Source: Aliirhizobium wenxiniae (GTDB taxonomy: Bacteria; Pseudomonadota; Alphaproteobacteria; Rhizobiales; Rhizobiaceae). From it: a stretch of 64,000 bases of DNA. The notes under the pieces were generated by a model that had not been told where the DNA came from, searched no databases, and worked only from the letters and a program-made list of their open reading frames with translations. Every line of letters begins with the position of its first letter. Positions within the stretch are counted from its first letter, which is position 1. A program made the position numbers and the translations under genes. Where the stretch lies: contig NZ_JACHEG010000009.1 of NCBI RefSeq assembly GCF_014201355.1, forward strand, positions 1 through 64,000, in the 5' to 3' direction. This document shows, in pieces, positions 19,114 through 29,307 of this stretch.

Positions 19114-19153
19114 CAAAAGAAAACCGCCGGTCAGGTGTTACCCGACCGACGGT
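19114..19153 (-). terminator. Intrinsic terminator of pckA
   Basis: On the minus strand, ACCGTCGGTC pairs with GACCGGCGGT (10 bp with one G-U) and is followed by TTTCTTTTG. It lies 26 bases past the pckA stop codon. Confidence 0.8.
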
Positions 19154-19166
19154 TCCACGTGAATCA
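19151..19166. other. parS-like site downstream of pckA
   Basis: GGTTCCACGTGAATCA shares the CACGTGAA core with parS. It lies between the pckA stop and its terminator and partly overlaps the terminator stem. Confidence 0.35.
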
Positions 19167-19178
19167 CACGTTTTGCGC

Positions 19179-20789
<1,611 letters not shown>

Positions 20790-21142
20790 ACGCGCTCACC
20801 TCAGGTTACATTTGAAGGGATTGGGTGTGAGGCGGGAAGCTAGTTACTGTTTTTCAAAACGGCAAGCGGCATCACCAGAATATATCAACGAAATCAATTA
20901 TTTAATCGATTTAAAGAAATTTATTTCTTTTTAAATCGGTTAGCCGAGCGTTTTAATGCGCTTGATAATAGGCAGTTTTGAGGCGTCGAGACGTGCGATT
21001 GAACACGAAAGCAGATCACCACCCTTTAACTTTGCCACAATTTGTTCCACCTTTCTCCTCATGAAGCGCATGGCGAGGGCTGGGGGTTGGCGAGATGTCA
21101 TTACCTGGAGATGCGCACGAAATGGCAATGGAGATGGACGGT
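20790..21142. other. Divergent pckA/chvI intergenic region
   Basis: No gene is seen. It should hold both promoters. An AT-rich imperfect hairpin, CGATTTAAAGAAA (20907-20919) against TTTCTTTTTAAATCG (20924-20938), sits near the middle. GGAG at 21131-21134 is the Shine-Dalgarno of chvI. Confidence 0.6.
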
Positions 21143-21862
21143 ATGCAGACAATCGCGCTCGTAGACGATGACCGGAATATTCTGACTTCGGTGTCGATCG
21201 CGCTCGAGGCGGAGGGCTACAAGGTCGAGACTTATACGGACGGCGCATCGGCGCTGGACGGTCTGGTCGCCCGCCCACCGCAGCTTGCCATTTTCGACAT
21301 CAAGATGCCACGCATGGACGGCATGGAGCTTCTTCGCCGCCTGCGGCAGAAATCGGACCTTCCGGTTATCTTCCTCACGTCGAAGGATGAGGAAATCGAT
21401 GAATTGTTCGGCCTCAAGATGGGCGCCGACGACTTCATCACCAAGCCGTTCTCGCAGCGCCTTCTGGTGGAGCGGGTGAAGGCCATTTTGCGTCGGGCCG
21501 GAAGCCGTGATCTTCAGGCGCCGGGCATGAAGCCCACGGCCGATCAGATCGCTGCCCGCACGTTGGAGCGCGGGCAACTGGCAATGGACCAGGAGCGGCA
21601 TACCTGCACCTGGAAAGGCGAGCCCGTCACGCTTACGGTTACGGAGTTTCTTATTCTGCACTCGCTGGCCCAACGGCCCGGCGTAGTGAAGAGCCGCGAT
21701 GCGCTGATGGATGCAGCCTATGACGAGCAGGTCTATGTCGACGACCGCACGATCGACAGCCACATCAAGCGACTGCGCAAGAAGTTCAAGATGGTTGACA
21801 CGGATTTCGACATGATCGAAACGCTTTACGGTGTCGGCTATCGCTTCCGCGAAGCGGCCTGA
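21143..21862 (+). CDS. chvI: Response regulator ChvI
   Basis: OmpR-type response regulator, 239 residues. The receiver has acidic residues D8-D10 and phosphoacceptor D52 (FDIKMPRMDG). The C-terminal winged helix includes VKSRDALMDAAYDE and the recognition segment DDRTIDSHIKRLRKKF. The ATG at 21143 is preferred over 21095 because GGAG lies at good distance and known ChvI proteins begin MQTIALVDDD. In rhizobia and agrobacteria ChvI controls acid response, exopolysaccharide, motility and host interaction. chvG follows. Confidence 0.96.
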   Translation: MQTIALVDDDRNILTSVSIALEAEGYKVETYTDGASALDGLVARPPQLAIFDIKMPRMDGMELLRRLRQKSDLPVIFLTSKDEEIDELFGLKMGADDFITKPFSQRLLVERVKAILRRAGSRDLQAPGMKPTADQIAARTLERGQLAMDQERHTCTWKGEPVTLTVTEFLILHSLAQRPGVVKSRDALMDAAYDEQVYVDDRTIDSHIKRLRKKFKMVDTDFDMIETLYGVGYRFREAA

Positions 21863-21937
21863 CGCGTTGCGTTACAACAGGTTAACTTGAAGCCACGACC
21901 GGGTCGGCGATAGACTGGCCCGGTGGAAGGATAAGAC

Positions 21938-23719
21938 GTGGCAGACAGACTGCTCGAAAACCAGGAAACGGAGACGGCACCGGCGAAGCCCAAGGCGCGC
22001 CGACACTGGCCGCATGTCTTCACCATCATCCGGCGGCTTTTTGGTCATGCCGTGTTTTCGAGCCTTACGCGGCGTATCCTGTTCTTCAATATCGCCGCGA
22101 CCGTCGTTCTCGTGGCCGGCATCCTCTATCTGAACCAATTCCGCGAAGGGCTGATCGACGCCCGCGTTGAAAGCCTTCTGACCCAAGGCGAGATCATTTC
22201 GGCAGCGATTTCGGCCTCGGCTTCGGTCGACACGAATTCGATCACCATCGACCCGGAAAAGCTGCTGGAACTGCAGGCAGGACAGAGCATCACGCCGGTG
22301 CCGAACGACGAGGATCTCGATTTTCCGATCGATCCAGAGCGTGTTGCGCCGGTTTTGCGCCGGCTGATTTCTCCGACCCGCACCCGCGCCCGCCTGTTCG
22401 ATGCGGATGCCAACCTGCTGCTCGATTCGCGGCATCTCTATTCGCGTGGCCAGGTTCTTCGCTATGACCTGCCGCCGGTCGAAAACGAGACGCAAACCTG
22501 GAGCGAGTGGATGTCGGGCATGTTCAACCGGCTGCTTCAGCCAGGCAACCTGCCGATCTACAAGGAAGCGCCGGGCGGCGACGGCTCGATCTATCCGGAA
22601 GTAATGAATGCGCTGACCGGCGTCCGCGGTGCGCTGGTGCGCATTACCGAACGCGGCGAACTGATCGTTTCCGTTGCGGTTCCCGTCCAGCGGTTCCGGG
22701 CGGTTCTCGGCGTTCTGCTTCTTTCGACACAGGCCGGCGATATCGACAAGATCGTTCACGCCGAACGTCTTGCGATCATGCGCGTCTTCGGCGTGGCGAC
22801 ACTCGTCAATATCGTTCTGTCGCTGCTTCTGTCGTCAACCATCGCAAATCCGCTGCGCCGCCTTTCTGCGGCCGCCATCCGGGTGCGCCGCGGCGCCAAG
22901 CAGCGTGAGGAGATTCCGGACTTCTCCTATCGCCAGGATGAAATCGGCAACCTGTCCATCGCGGTGCGTGACATGACCAATGCGCTTTACGACCGCATCG
23001 ACGCGATCGAGAGCTTTGCCGCCGATGTCAGCCATGAGCTTAAAAACCCGCTGACTTCGCTACGCAGTGCTGTCGAAACACTTCCGCTAGCGAAATCCGA
23101 GGATTCGAAACGGCGGCTGACGGAAATCATCTTCCATGACGTGCGCCGGCTCGATCGCCTGATCAGCGATATTTCCGACGCGTCCCGTCTCGACGCGGAA
23201 CTCGCCAGGACGGATTCGGCACCGGTCGACATGGAGACCCTTCTGACCAATCTCGTCGATATCTCCCGGCAGATCCGCAGTGGACGCAAACCCGTGGAAA
23301 TCGATCTTGCTATCGATCACAAGGGCGGCGACCGCCATATCTATGTGGTCAACGGTCACGACCTGCGTCTCGGACAGATCGTCACCAACCTGATCGAGAA
23401 TGCGCGCTCCTTCGTACCCGAGAAAGGCGGCCGGCTTTCCATCCGCCTCACCCGGAACAAGGACAAGGTAGTCATCACGATCGATGACAATGGCCCCGGC
23501 ATCCAGGCTGAAAATATCGATCGGATTTTCGAGCGTTTCTACACAGACCGCCCTGACGGCGAGAGTTTTGGTCAAAATTCGGGGCTTGGGCTTTCCATCA
23601 GCCGGCAAATCGCAGAGGCGCATGGTGGCAGCCTGAAGGCAGAAAACCTGCAAGACAAGGCGCAGGAAACGACCGGCGCGCGCTTCACTCTTTCTCTTCC
23701 CGCAGGCAACGCAGCATGA
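21938..23719 (+). CDS. chvG: Sensor histidine kinase ChvG/ExoS
   Basis: Inner-membrane sensor kinase, 593 residues. One membrane segment lies near 47-65, then a periplasmic domain of about 220 residues, a second segment near 288-310 and a HAMP region. The phosphoacceptor is H366 (ADVSHELKNPLTSL). N and G boxes read LIENARSF, DDNGPGI and GLGLSISRQIAE. The start is GTG at 21938 behind GGAAGGA. In related species the periplasmic repressor ExoR holds it inactive; exoR is not in this window. The stop overlaps the hprK start (ATGA). Confidence 0.95.
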   Translation: MADRLLENQETETAPAKPKARRHWPHVFTIIRRLFGHAVFSSLTRRILFFNIAATVVLVAGILYLNQFREGLIDARVESLLTQGEIISAAISASASVDTNSITIDPEKLLELQAGQSITPVPNDEDLDFPIDPERVAPVLRRLISPTRTRARLFDADANLLLDSRHLYSRGQVLRYDLPPVENETQTWSEWMSGMFNRLLQPGNLPIYKEAPGGDGSIYPEVMNALTGVRGALVRITERGELIVSVAVPVQRFRAVLGVLLLSTQAGDIDKIVHAERLAIMRVFGVATLVNIVLSLLLSSTIANPLRRLSAAAIRVRRGAKQREEIPDFSYRQDEIGNLSIAVRDMTNALYDRIDAIESFAADVSHELKNPLTSLRSAVETLPLAKSEDSKRRLTEIIFHDVRRLDRLISDISDASRLDAELARTDSAPVDMETLLTNLVDISRQIRSGRKPVEIDLAIDHKGGDRHIYVVNGHDLRLGQIVTNLIENARSFVPEKGGRLSIRLTRNKDKVVITIDDNGPGIQAENIDRIFERFYTDRPDGESFGQNSGLGLSISRQIAEAHGGSLKAENLQDKAQETTGARFTLSLPAGNAA

Positions 23720-24174
23720 CCCGAAACGTCCACGGCACAGCCATTGTTGTGGGCGAACGCGGGCTGATCTTTCTCGGCCCATCAGGTATCGGCAAATCGA
23801 TGATGGCCTTTACCTGCCTCACCATCGCCCGCCGCGCCAAGGCTTTTTCGGCGCTGATCTCGGATGATCAGGTTTTCCTCGACCAGAAGGACGACCGGAT
23901 CTTTGCGACCTGTCCGCCCAGCATAACCGGGCTGATGGAACTGCGCGGCAGCGGCATTGTTAAAATGGACAATGTCGCTTCTGCACCGCTCGACCTTGCC
24001 GTTCAACTGGTTTCAGTTGCCGGGACGGAACGGCTTCCGCCGGAAAACGAGTATTGGCAAATCGGCGATTTGGGCAGGCTTCCGCTTGTCAGAATTGCCG
24101 ATACGGCAGCCGATCCGTTGGCAATTATCGGCGCCCTCATGCCCGCCTGGAGGCAGGAAGCGCCTTTTTGGTGA
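23716..24174 (+). CDS. hprK: Short HPr kinase/phosphorylase HprK
   Basis: A 152-residue protein made only of the C-terminal kinase domain of HprK; Firmicute HprK is about twice as long. The P-loop GPSGIGKS is at 21-28. It phosphorylates the regulatory serine of HPr. The gene overlaps chvG by four bases and is followed by EIIA and HPr, the standard alphaproteobacterial order. These systems lack sugar-transport components nearby and are thought to be regulatory. Confidence 0.93.
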   Translation: MTRNVHGTAIVVGERGLIFLGPSGIGKSMMAFTCLTIARRAKAFSALISDDQVFLDQKDDRIFATCPPSITGLMELRGSGIVKMDNVASAPLDLAVQLVSVAGTERLPPENEYWQIGDLGRLPLVRIADTAADPLAIIGALMPAWRQEAPFW

Positions 24175-24298
24175 GCGGCGCGCCCGATTTTTTGACTTGA
24201 ACTTCATTTCCAGTTGGCGAAGATGGCATCCCGCCGCTTTACGGCACCAGTGCGTTACGATATGGGCCGCGAGCTTTGAAATCAGGGGGCGTATTTTC

Positions 24299-24700
24299 AT
24301 GATCGGACTGGTGCTTGTCACCCATGGCAAGCTGGCTGAGGAGTTTAGACATGCGGTGGAGCATGTCGTCGGACCCCAGAAATTCATCGAAACCGTCTGT
24401 ATCGGTCCCGAGGACGACATGGACCAGCGTCGGCAGGATATCGTTGATGCGGTTGGCCGCGCCAATGCGGGTAAGGGCGTCATCATCCTTACGGACATGT
24501 TCGGTGGAACACCGTCCAATCTTTCGATCTCCGTCATGGAAAGCGGCACGACCGAGGTGATCGCCGGCGTCAACCTGCCGATGCTGATCAAGCTTGCCGG
24601 CATACGCGGCGAGGACAATATGGAAAAGGCGTTGGCGGAAGCTTCCGAAGCCGGGCGCAAATATATCAACGTCGCCAGCCGCGTGCTGAGCGGCAAGTGA
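24299..24700 (+). CDS. PTS EIIA component, mannose type
   Basis: A 133-residue EIIA-Man domain. The phosphate-accepting histidine is H9 in LVLVTHGKLAEE, and the typical DMFGGTPSN loop follows. The frame is open far upstream, but the ATG at 24299 starts exactly at the conserved MIGLVLVTHG. It has no EIIB or EIIC domain, so it probably acts as the end point or a sensor of a regulatory phosphorelay with HPr. Confidence 0.93.
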   Translation: MIGLVLVTHGKLAEEFRHAVEHVVGPQKFIETVCIGPEDDMDQRRQDIVDAVGRANAGKGVIILTDMFGGTPSNLSISVMESGTTEVIAGVNLPMLIKLAGIRGEDNMEKALAEASEAGRKYINVASRVLSGK

Positions 24701-24704
24701 GAAC

Positions 24705-24989
24705 ATGAACCCTATGTCCGCCTCCTCCCGCCAATTCGTGATCGTCAACAAGCGTGGGCTGCATGCCCGGGCATCCGCCAAGTTCGTGCAGATGGTGGAA
24801 GGTTTCAACGCGCAGGTGACCGTTTCGAAGGACGGCATGAGCGTCGGCGGCACTTCGATCATGGGCCTGATGATGCTGGCCGCCAGCACGGGCTGTTGCA
24901 TCGACGTTTCGGCCGAAGGGGTTCAGGCCGGTGAAGCGCTGGACGCGCTCGAGGCGCTGATCGCCAACAAATTCGGCGAAGAAGCCTGA
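24705..24989 (+). CDS. ptsH: Phosphocarrier protein HPr
   Basis: HPr-family phosphocarrier, 94 residues. The phosphohistidine is H20 in KRGLHARASAKF. S51 in GGTSIMGLMML is in the position that HprK phosphorylates. An ATG at 24714 is an alternative start. It lies four bases after the EIIA gene. Enzyme I is not in the window. Confidence 0.95.
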   Translation: MNPMSASSRQFVIVNKRGLHARASAKFVQMVEGFNAQVTVSKDGMSVGGTSIMGLMMLAASTGCCIDVSAEGVQAGEALDALEALIANKFGEEA

Positions 24990-25008
24990 TTAACGACGTC
25001 ACATAAAC

Positions 25009-25028
25009 ATATAAAGACCTCTTTATAT
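25009..25028. promoter_or_regulatory. 20-bp operator palindrome upstream of ahcY
   Basis: ATATAAAGA and TCTTTATAT are perfect inverted 9-bp arms around CC, about 105 bases before the ahcY start. The shape and position suit a winged-helix (ArsR-type) repressor such as SahR, which regulates S-adenosylhomocysteine recycling in Proteobacteria. The choice of regulator is inference. Confidence 0.65.
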
Positions 25029-25132
25029 CGCCGTTGCAAGCGGCCGGGAAGCCTGCTACACCGCTTGGGAGTTTTGAGCCAGCGGGGTTTCTCACCCGGC
25101 TTGAGCGCCATGCAACGTGATCGGAGAGCTTT

Positions 25133-26533
25133 ATGAGCAGTGAAAAGGACTACATCGTCGCGGATATCAATCTTGCCGGCTATGGCCGCAAGGAACTCGA
25201 CATTGCCGAGACGGAAATGCCGGGCCTGATGTCCTGCCGCTCCGAATTTGGCGCTTCGAAGCCGCTGAAGGGCGCACGCATCTCCGGCTCGCTGCACATG
25301 ACGATCCAGACGGCCGTCCTGATCGAGACGCTGAAGGAACTCGGCGCCGATATCCGCTGGGCATCCTGCAACATCTTCTCCACCCAGGACCACGCTGCTG
25401 CGGCCATCGCTGCCGCCGGCATTCCGGTCTTTGCGGTCAAGGGTGAATCGCTCACCGAATACTGGGAATATACCGACAAGATCTTCCAGTGGACCGATGG
25501 CGGCACCTCCAACATGATCCTCGATGATGGCGGCGACGCCACCATGTATATCCTGCTCGGCGCGCGTGCCGAAGCCGGCGAGGACGTTCTCTCCAATCCG
25601 GGTTCGGAAGAAGAAGAGATCCTGTTCGCGCAGATCAAGAAGCGCCTCAAGGCTTCGCCGGGCTGGTTCACCAAGCAGCGCGACGCGATCAAGGGCGTGA
25701 CCGAAGAAACGACGACCGGCGTTCACCGCCTTTACGAACTCTCCAAGAAGGGCCTCCTGCCCTTCCCGGCGATCAACGTCAACGATAGCGTCACCAAGTC
25801 GAAGTTCGACAACAAGTATGGCTGCAAGGAATCGCTGGTCGACGGCATTCGCCGCGGCACCGACGTGATGATGGCCGGCAAGGTTGCCGTCGTCTGCGGT
25901 TATGGCGACGTTGGCAAGGGTTCTGCCGCTTCGCTGCAGGGCGCCGGCGCTCGCGTCAAGGTCACTGAAGTCGACCCGATCTGCGCATTGCAGGCCGCCA
26001 TGGACGGTTTTGAAGTCGTGGTGCTGGAAGACGTCGTATCTTCCGCCGACATCTTCATCACCACCACCGGCAACAAGGACGTCATCCGCATCGAGCATAT
26101 GCGCGAGATGAAGGACATGGCGATCGTCGGCAATATCGGCCATTTCGACAACGAGATCCAGGTTGCGGCTCTGAAGAACCTCAAGTGGACCAACGTCAAG
26201 CCGCAGGTCGACATGATCGAGTTCCCGAAGGGCAACCGGATGATCCTTCTGTCGGAAGGCCGCCTCCTGAACCTCGGCAACGCGACCGGTCACCCGTCCT
26301 TCGTCATGTCCGCCTCGTTCACCAACCAGACGCTGGCCCAGATCGAGCTGTTCACCAAGCAGGGCGAATACAAGAACGACGTCTATATCCTGCCGAAGCA
26401 TCTCGACGAGAAGGTCGCACGCCTTCACCTCGACAAGCTCGGCGTGAAGCTTTCGACGCTTTCCGATGAGCAGGCCGCCTATATCGGCGTTCCGGCCCAG
26501 GGTCCGTTCAAGGCAGACCACTACCGCTACTAA
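25133..26533 (+). CDS. ahcY: S-adenosylhomocysteinase
   Basis: NAD-dependent hydrolase that splits S-adenosylhomocysteine into adenosine and homocysteine, 466 residues. The Rossmann motif is VVCGYGDVGKGSA, and the C-terminal tail KADHYRY is the signature end that closes the neighbouring active site. It recycles the product of all methylation reactions. GGAGAG precedes the start. It is a single unit with the operator at 25009-25028 upstream and a terminator at 26565-26600. Confidence 0.98.
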   Translation: MSSEKDYIVADINLAGYGRKELDIAETEMPGLMSCRSEFGASKPLKGARISGSLHMTIQTAVLIETLKELGADIRWASCNIFSTQDHAAAAIAAAGIPVFAVKGESLTEYWEYTDKIFQWTDGGTSNMILDDGGDATMYILLGARAEAGEDVLSNPGSEEEEILFAQIKKRLKASPGWFTKQRDAIKGVTEETTTGVHRLYELSKKGLLPFPAINVNDSVTKSKFDNKYGCKESLVDGIRRGTDVMMAGKVAVVCGYGDVGKGSAASLQGAGARVKVTEVDPICALQAAMDGFEVVVLEDVVSSADIFITTTGNKDVIRIEHMREMKDMAIVGNIGHFDNEIQVAALKNLKWTNVKPQVDMIEFPKGNRMILLSEGRLLNLGNATGHPSFVMSASFTNQTLAQIELFTKQGEYKNDVYILPKHLDEKVARLHLDKLGVKLSTLSDEQAAYIGVPAQGPFKADHYRY

Positions 26534-26564
26534 TCACTAGCCGGTTAATCCACAACATCTTGTG

Positions 26565-26600
26565 GCCGCAGCCTTGACAAAGGGCTGCGGCTTCTTTTTT
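26565..26600 (+). terminator. Intrinsic terminator of ahcY
   Basis: GCCGCAGCC (26565-26573) pairs with GGCTGCGGC (26583-26591), followed by TTCTTTTTTG. Confidence 0.92.
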
Positions 26601-26739
26601 GCCTTCATCCCTTCCCGCCTATCCGCCGAACACGTATTGTTTTGGGACTTGATTCGACCTCTCGGCCATTCGGCTTCGGGCAAGGTGCGAAGTGGTATGT
26701 CTTGTCGATGAGCGGCAATTGGACGGAGACACACCGGTC

Positions 26740-29307
26740 ATGGCGGTAAAAAAAACGAGCCTGTTAAAGCAGGCCGATCCAGTTTCTGGCTTGCGCATGC
26801 GCGCTCTTGGAAACCCGTATTTCGCGAATGGCGGATACGGCAGAAGAACCTGTATCCGGCTTGCGCGGATCGCCCGTTCCCTTCTTTCCGGAACGGCGCT
26901 GGTTGCGTTGCCGACAGCTGCATTGGCGCAGGAAGAAACGGCTTCCCAGCTGTTTTCCTCAGCGCAGGTCATCGTCTCCTCCGTCGTTCTGGGCGCACTG
27001 GGTGCTGCCCTTCTTTCCACCGTCTGGCTGGTGCGCCAGCGTGGCAATATGGAAGTCGAATCTGAAGAGATGCGTGGCGCGCTGTCGGAAGCGCAGCAGC
27101 GGATTTCGAAATACGAGGCACTGATCGCTGACAAGAACCGGCGCATCGTCGTGTGGGAAAGCGGCTCGCCAAAGGCTGAATTCCTCGGTCACCTCCCCGT
27201 CGAGACGGGTGCTCCGCAGGCAGATCGGGAATTCCTCGCTTTCGGCCGCTGGCTTCGTGCCGGTTCCGCAGCCGAGCTCGAAAAGGCTATCGACGTGCTC
27301 AGAAGCCACGCCCGAAGCTTCGATATGGTCATCGAAACCAATCGGGACGAAGTTCTAGAGGTACAGGGCCGGGTCTCGGGCGGAAAGGCTTTCGTGCGTT
27401 TCCTCGCCCTCAACAACCTGCGGGCAGAACTTGCCGAGTTGAAGATCGAGCGCGATCGGCTGGGAAGCTCGATCTCCATGTTCGAATCGCTGCTTGACAC
27501 GATCGAACAACCGGTCTGGCGCCGTGATGGTCAAGGCAAGCTTGCCTGGGTCAACCATGCCTATGGCGAGGCAGTCGACGCTGTAAGCTCCGCACGAGCG
27601 GTGGAAGAAGGCCGGGAACTGCTTGGCACGGTCAGCCGCGAAATGATCAGGGCCAGAGCGACCGTGACGTCGCCTTACCATGACCGGCTTTCGACCGTAG
27701 TACATGGCAATCGCACCGTGCTGGATGTGGTCGATGTGGTGACGACCGACGGGTCTGCCGGCATGGCGATCGATGTGTCCGAGGCAGAGGCCGTGCGCGA
27801 AGAGCTGAAGCGGACGCTGAAAAGCCATGCCGAAACGCTCGACCATCTGGCAACACCGGTCGCCATTTTCGACAGCCAGCGCCGCCTGCAATTCTACAAC
27901 CAGGCCTTCATGCAGCTCTGGGATCTGGATCTACCTTTCCTCGAATCAAAGCCGGATAACAGCGAACTTCTGGACAAGCTGCGCACCAACGGCAAACTGC
28001 CGGAACAGCTGAACTGGCGGAACTGGAAGGATACGGCGCTTGCTGTCTACCAGTCGCTCGATACCAAGACAGATACCTGGCATCTGCCGAACGGCCAGAC
28101 ACTGCGCGTTATCGCCACCGCCCACCCGCAAGGCGGCGCGACATGGGTATTCGAAAACCTGACCGAACAGGTCGATCTCGAAGCGCGCTACAACACGCTG
28201 GTGCGTGTCCAGGGCGAGACGATCGACCATCTGACCGAAGGTGTTGCGGTTTTCGGCCCCGATGGCCGCATCCGGCTGTCAAACCCGGCCTTCCGCGCAC
28301 TCTGGGGCATTACCGCCGAACAGGCCGAACCCGGCACGCATATCAAGACGATCGAGGCTGCATGCGCCGCATCCTATGCCGAGCCGGATGGCTGGCGTAG
28401 GTTTGCCCAGGCGCTCACCGCTTTCGATGACGAAAGACCTACACTCGACGGCACGTTCGAGCTTTATTCCGGCCTGATCCTCGATTACGCGGTCACACCG
28501 CTGCCGAACGCGCAGACGATGCTGACCTTCGTCGACAAGACGGCCAGCGTGCAGGCCGAAAAGGCGCTGAAGGAAAAGAACGAGGCGCTGCGCAAGGCCG
28601 ACGAGCTGAAGAACGATTTCGTCCAGCACGTTTCCTACGAGCTGCGTTCGCCGCTGACCAATATCATCGGCTTTACCGATCTTCTGAAGACGCCAGGCAT
28701 CGGCACGCTCAACGACCGGCAGGCCGAATATATCGACCATATCTCGACCTCGTCTTCGGTGCTGCTGACCATCGTCAACGACATTCTCGATCTCGCGACC
28801 GTTGACGCCGGTATCATGGAGCTGAACTATTCGGAGCTGGCGATCGAGGACCTGTTGGACGACGTGGCGATGCAGATCGCCGACCGGCTGCAGGAAAACA
28901 ACATGACGCTGGAGATCATCGCGCCCGCCGGCATGGGCACGATCGTAGCGGACCAGCAGCGACTGAAGCAGATTCTGATCAAGCTCCTGACCAATGCGAC
29001 GAATTTCTCGCCGGAGAATTCGACGATAACGCTGAACTGCTGGCGCGATGCGGCAAGCGTGTTCTTCTCGGTGCGCGACCGCGGCCCCGGCATTCCTCCG
29101 GACATGCTGAAAACCGTGTTCGACCGCTTCAAGGCGCAGGCCAAGGACGGCAAGCGCAGCGGTGCGGGGCTTGGCCTTTCGATCGTGGAAAGCTTTGTCC
29201 ACCTGCATAATGGCGATGTCTCGATCGACAGTCGTGCCGGCGACGGCACAACTGTAACCTGCCGCATTCCGACCAATTCCTCATTCCACTCGGTCGCGGC
29301 CGAATGA
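26740..29307 (+). CDS. divL: DivL-type tyrosine pseudo-histidine kinase
   Basis: Large PAS-containing kinase-like protein, 855 residues from this ATG (an ATG at 26692 would give 871). The N-terminus has a hydrophobic, signal-like stretch and a membrane segment (VIVSSVVLGALGAALLSTVWLV), then a coiled region and PAS-like domains. In the dimerisation box the phosphoacceptor histidine is replaced by tyrosine: HVSYELRSPLTNI, Tyr at about residue 633 (codon 28636-28638). The ATPase domain looks intact (LLTNATNFSP, DRGPGIPP, GAGLGLSIVESF). This is the hallmark of Caulobacter DivL, which controls the CckA-CtrA cell-cycle relay. It overlaps the next gene by ATGA. Confidence 0.88.
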   Translation: MAVKKTSLLKQADPVSGLRMRALGNPYFANGGYGRRTCIRLARIARSLLSGTALVALPTAALAQEETASQLFSSAQVIVSSVVLGALGAALLSTVWLVRQRGNMEVESEEMRGALSEAQQRISKYEALIADKNRRIVVWESGSPKAEFLGHLPVETGAPQADREFLAFGRWLRAGSAAELEKAIDVLRSHARSFDMVIETNRDEVLEVQGRVSGGKAFVRFLALNNLRAELAELKIERDRLGSSISMFESLLDTIEQPVWRRDGQGKLAWVNHAYGEAVDAVSSARAVEEGRELLGTVSREMIRARATVTSPYHDRLSTVVHGNRTVLDVVDVVTTDGSAGMAIDVSEAEAVREELKRTLKSHAETLDHLATPVAIFDSQRRLQFYNQAFMQLWDLDLPFLESKPDNSELLDKLRTNGKLPEQLNWRNWKDTALAVYQSLDTKTDTWHLPNGQTLRVIATAHPQGGATWVFENLTEQVDLEARYNTLVRVQGETIDHLTEGVAVFGPDGRIRLSNPAFRALWGITAEQAEPGTHIKTIEAACAASYAEPDGWRRFAQALTAFDDERPTLDGTFELYSGLILDYAVTPLPNAQTMLTFVDKTASVQAEKALKEKNEALRKADELKNDFVQHVSYELRSPLTNIIGFTDLLKTPGIGTLNDRQAEYIDHISTSSSVLLTIVNDILDLATVDAGIMELNYSELAIEDLLDDVAMQIADRLQENNMTLEIIAPAGMGTIVADQQRLKQILIKLLTNATNFSPENSTITLNCWRDAASVFFSVRDRGPGIPPDMLKTVFDRFKAQAKDGKRSGAGLGLSIVESFVHLHNGDVSIDSRAGDGTTVTCRIPTNSSFHSVAAE

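Noticed and set aside
24990..25132. SAH or SAM riboswitch before ahcY
   Set aside because: I could not find the conserved cores or pseudoknot pairing; the only strong feature is the DNA palindrome at 25009-25028.
24923..26521. 532-codon minus-strand frame
   Set aside because: Antisense shadow of ahcY; its residues resemble no family and ahcY is unambiguous.
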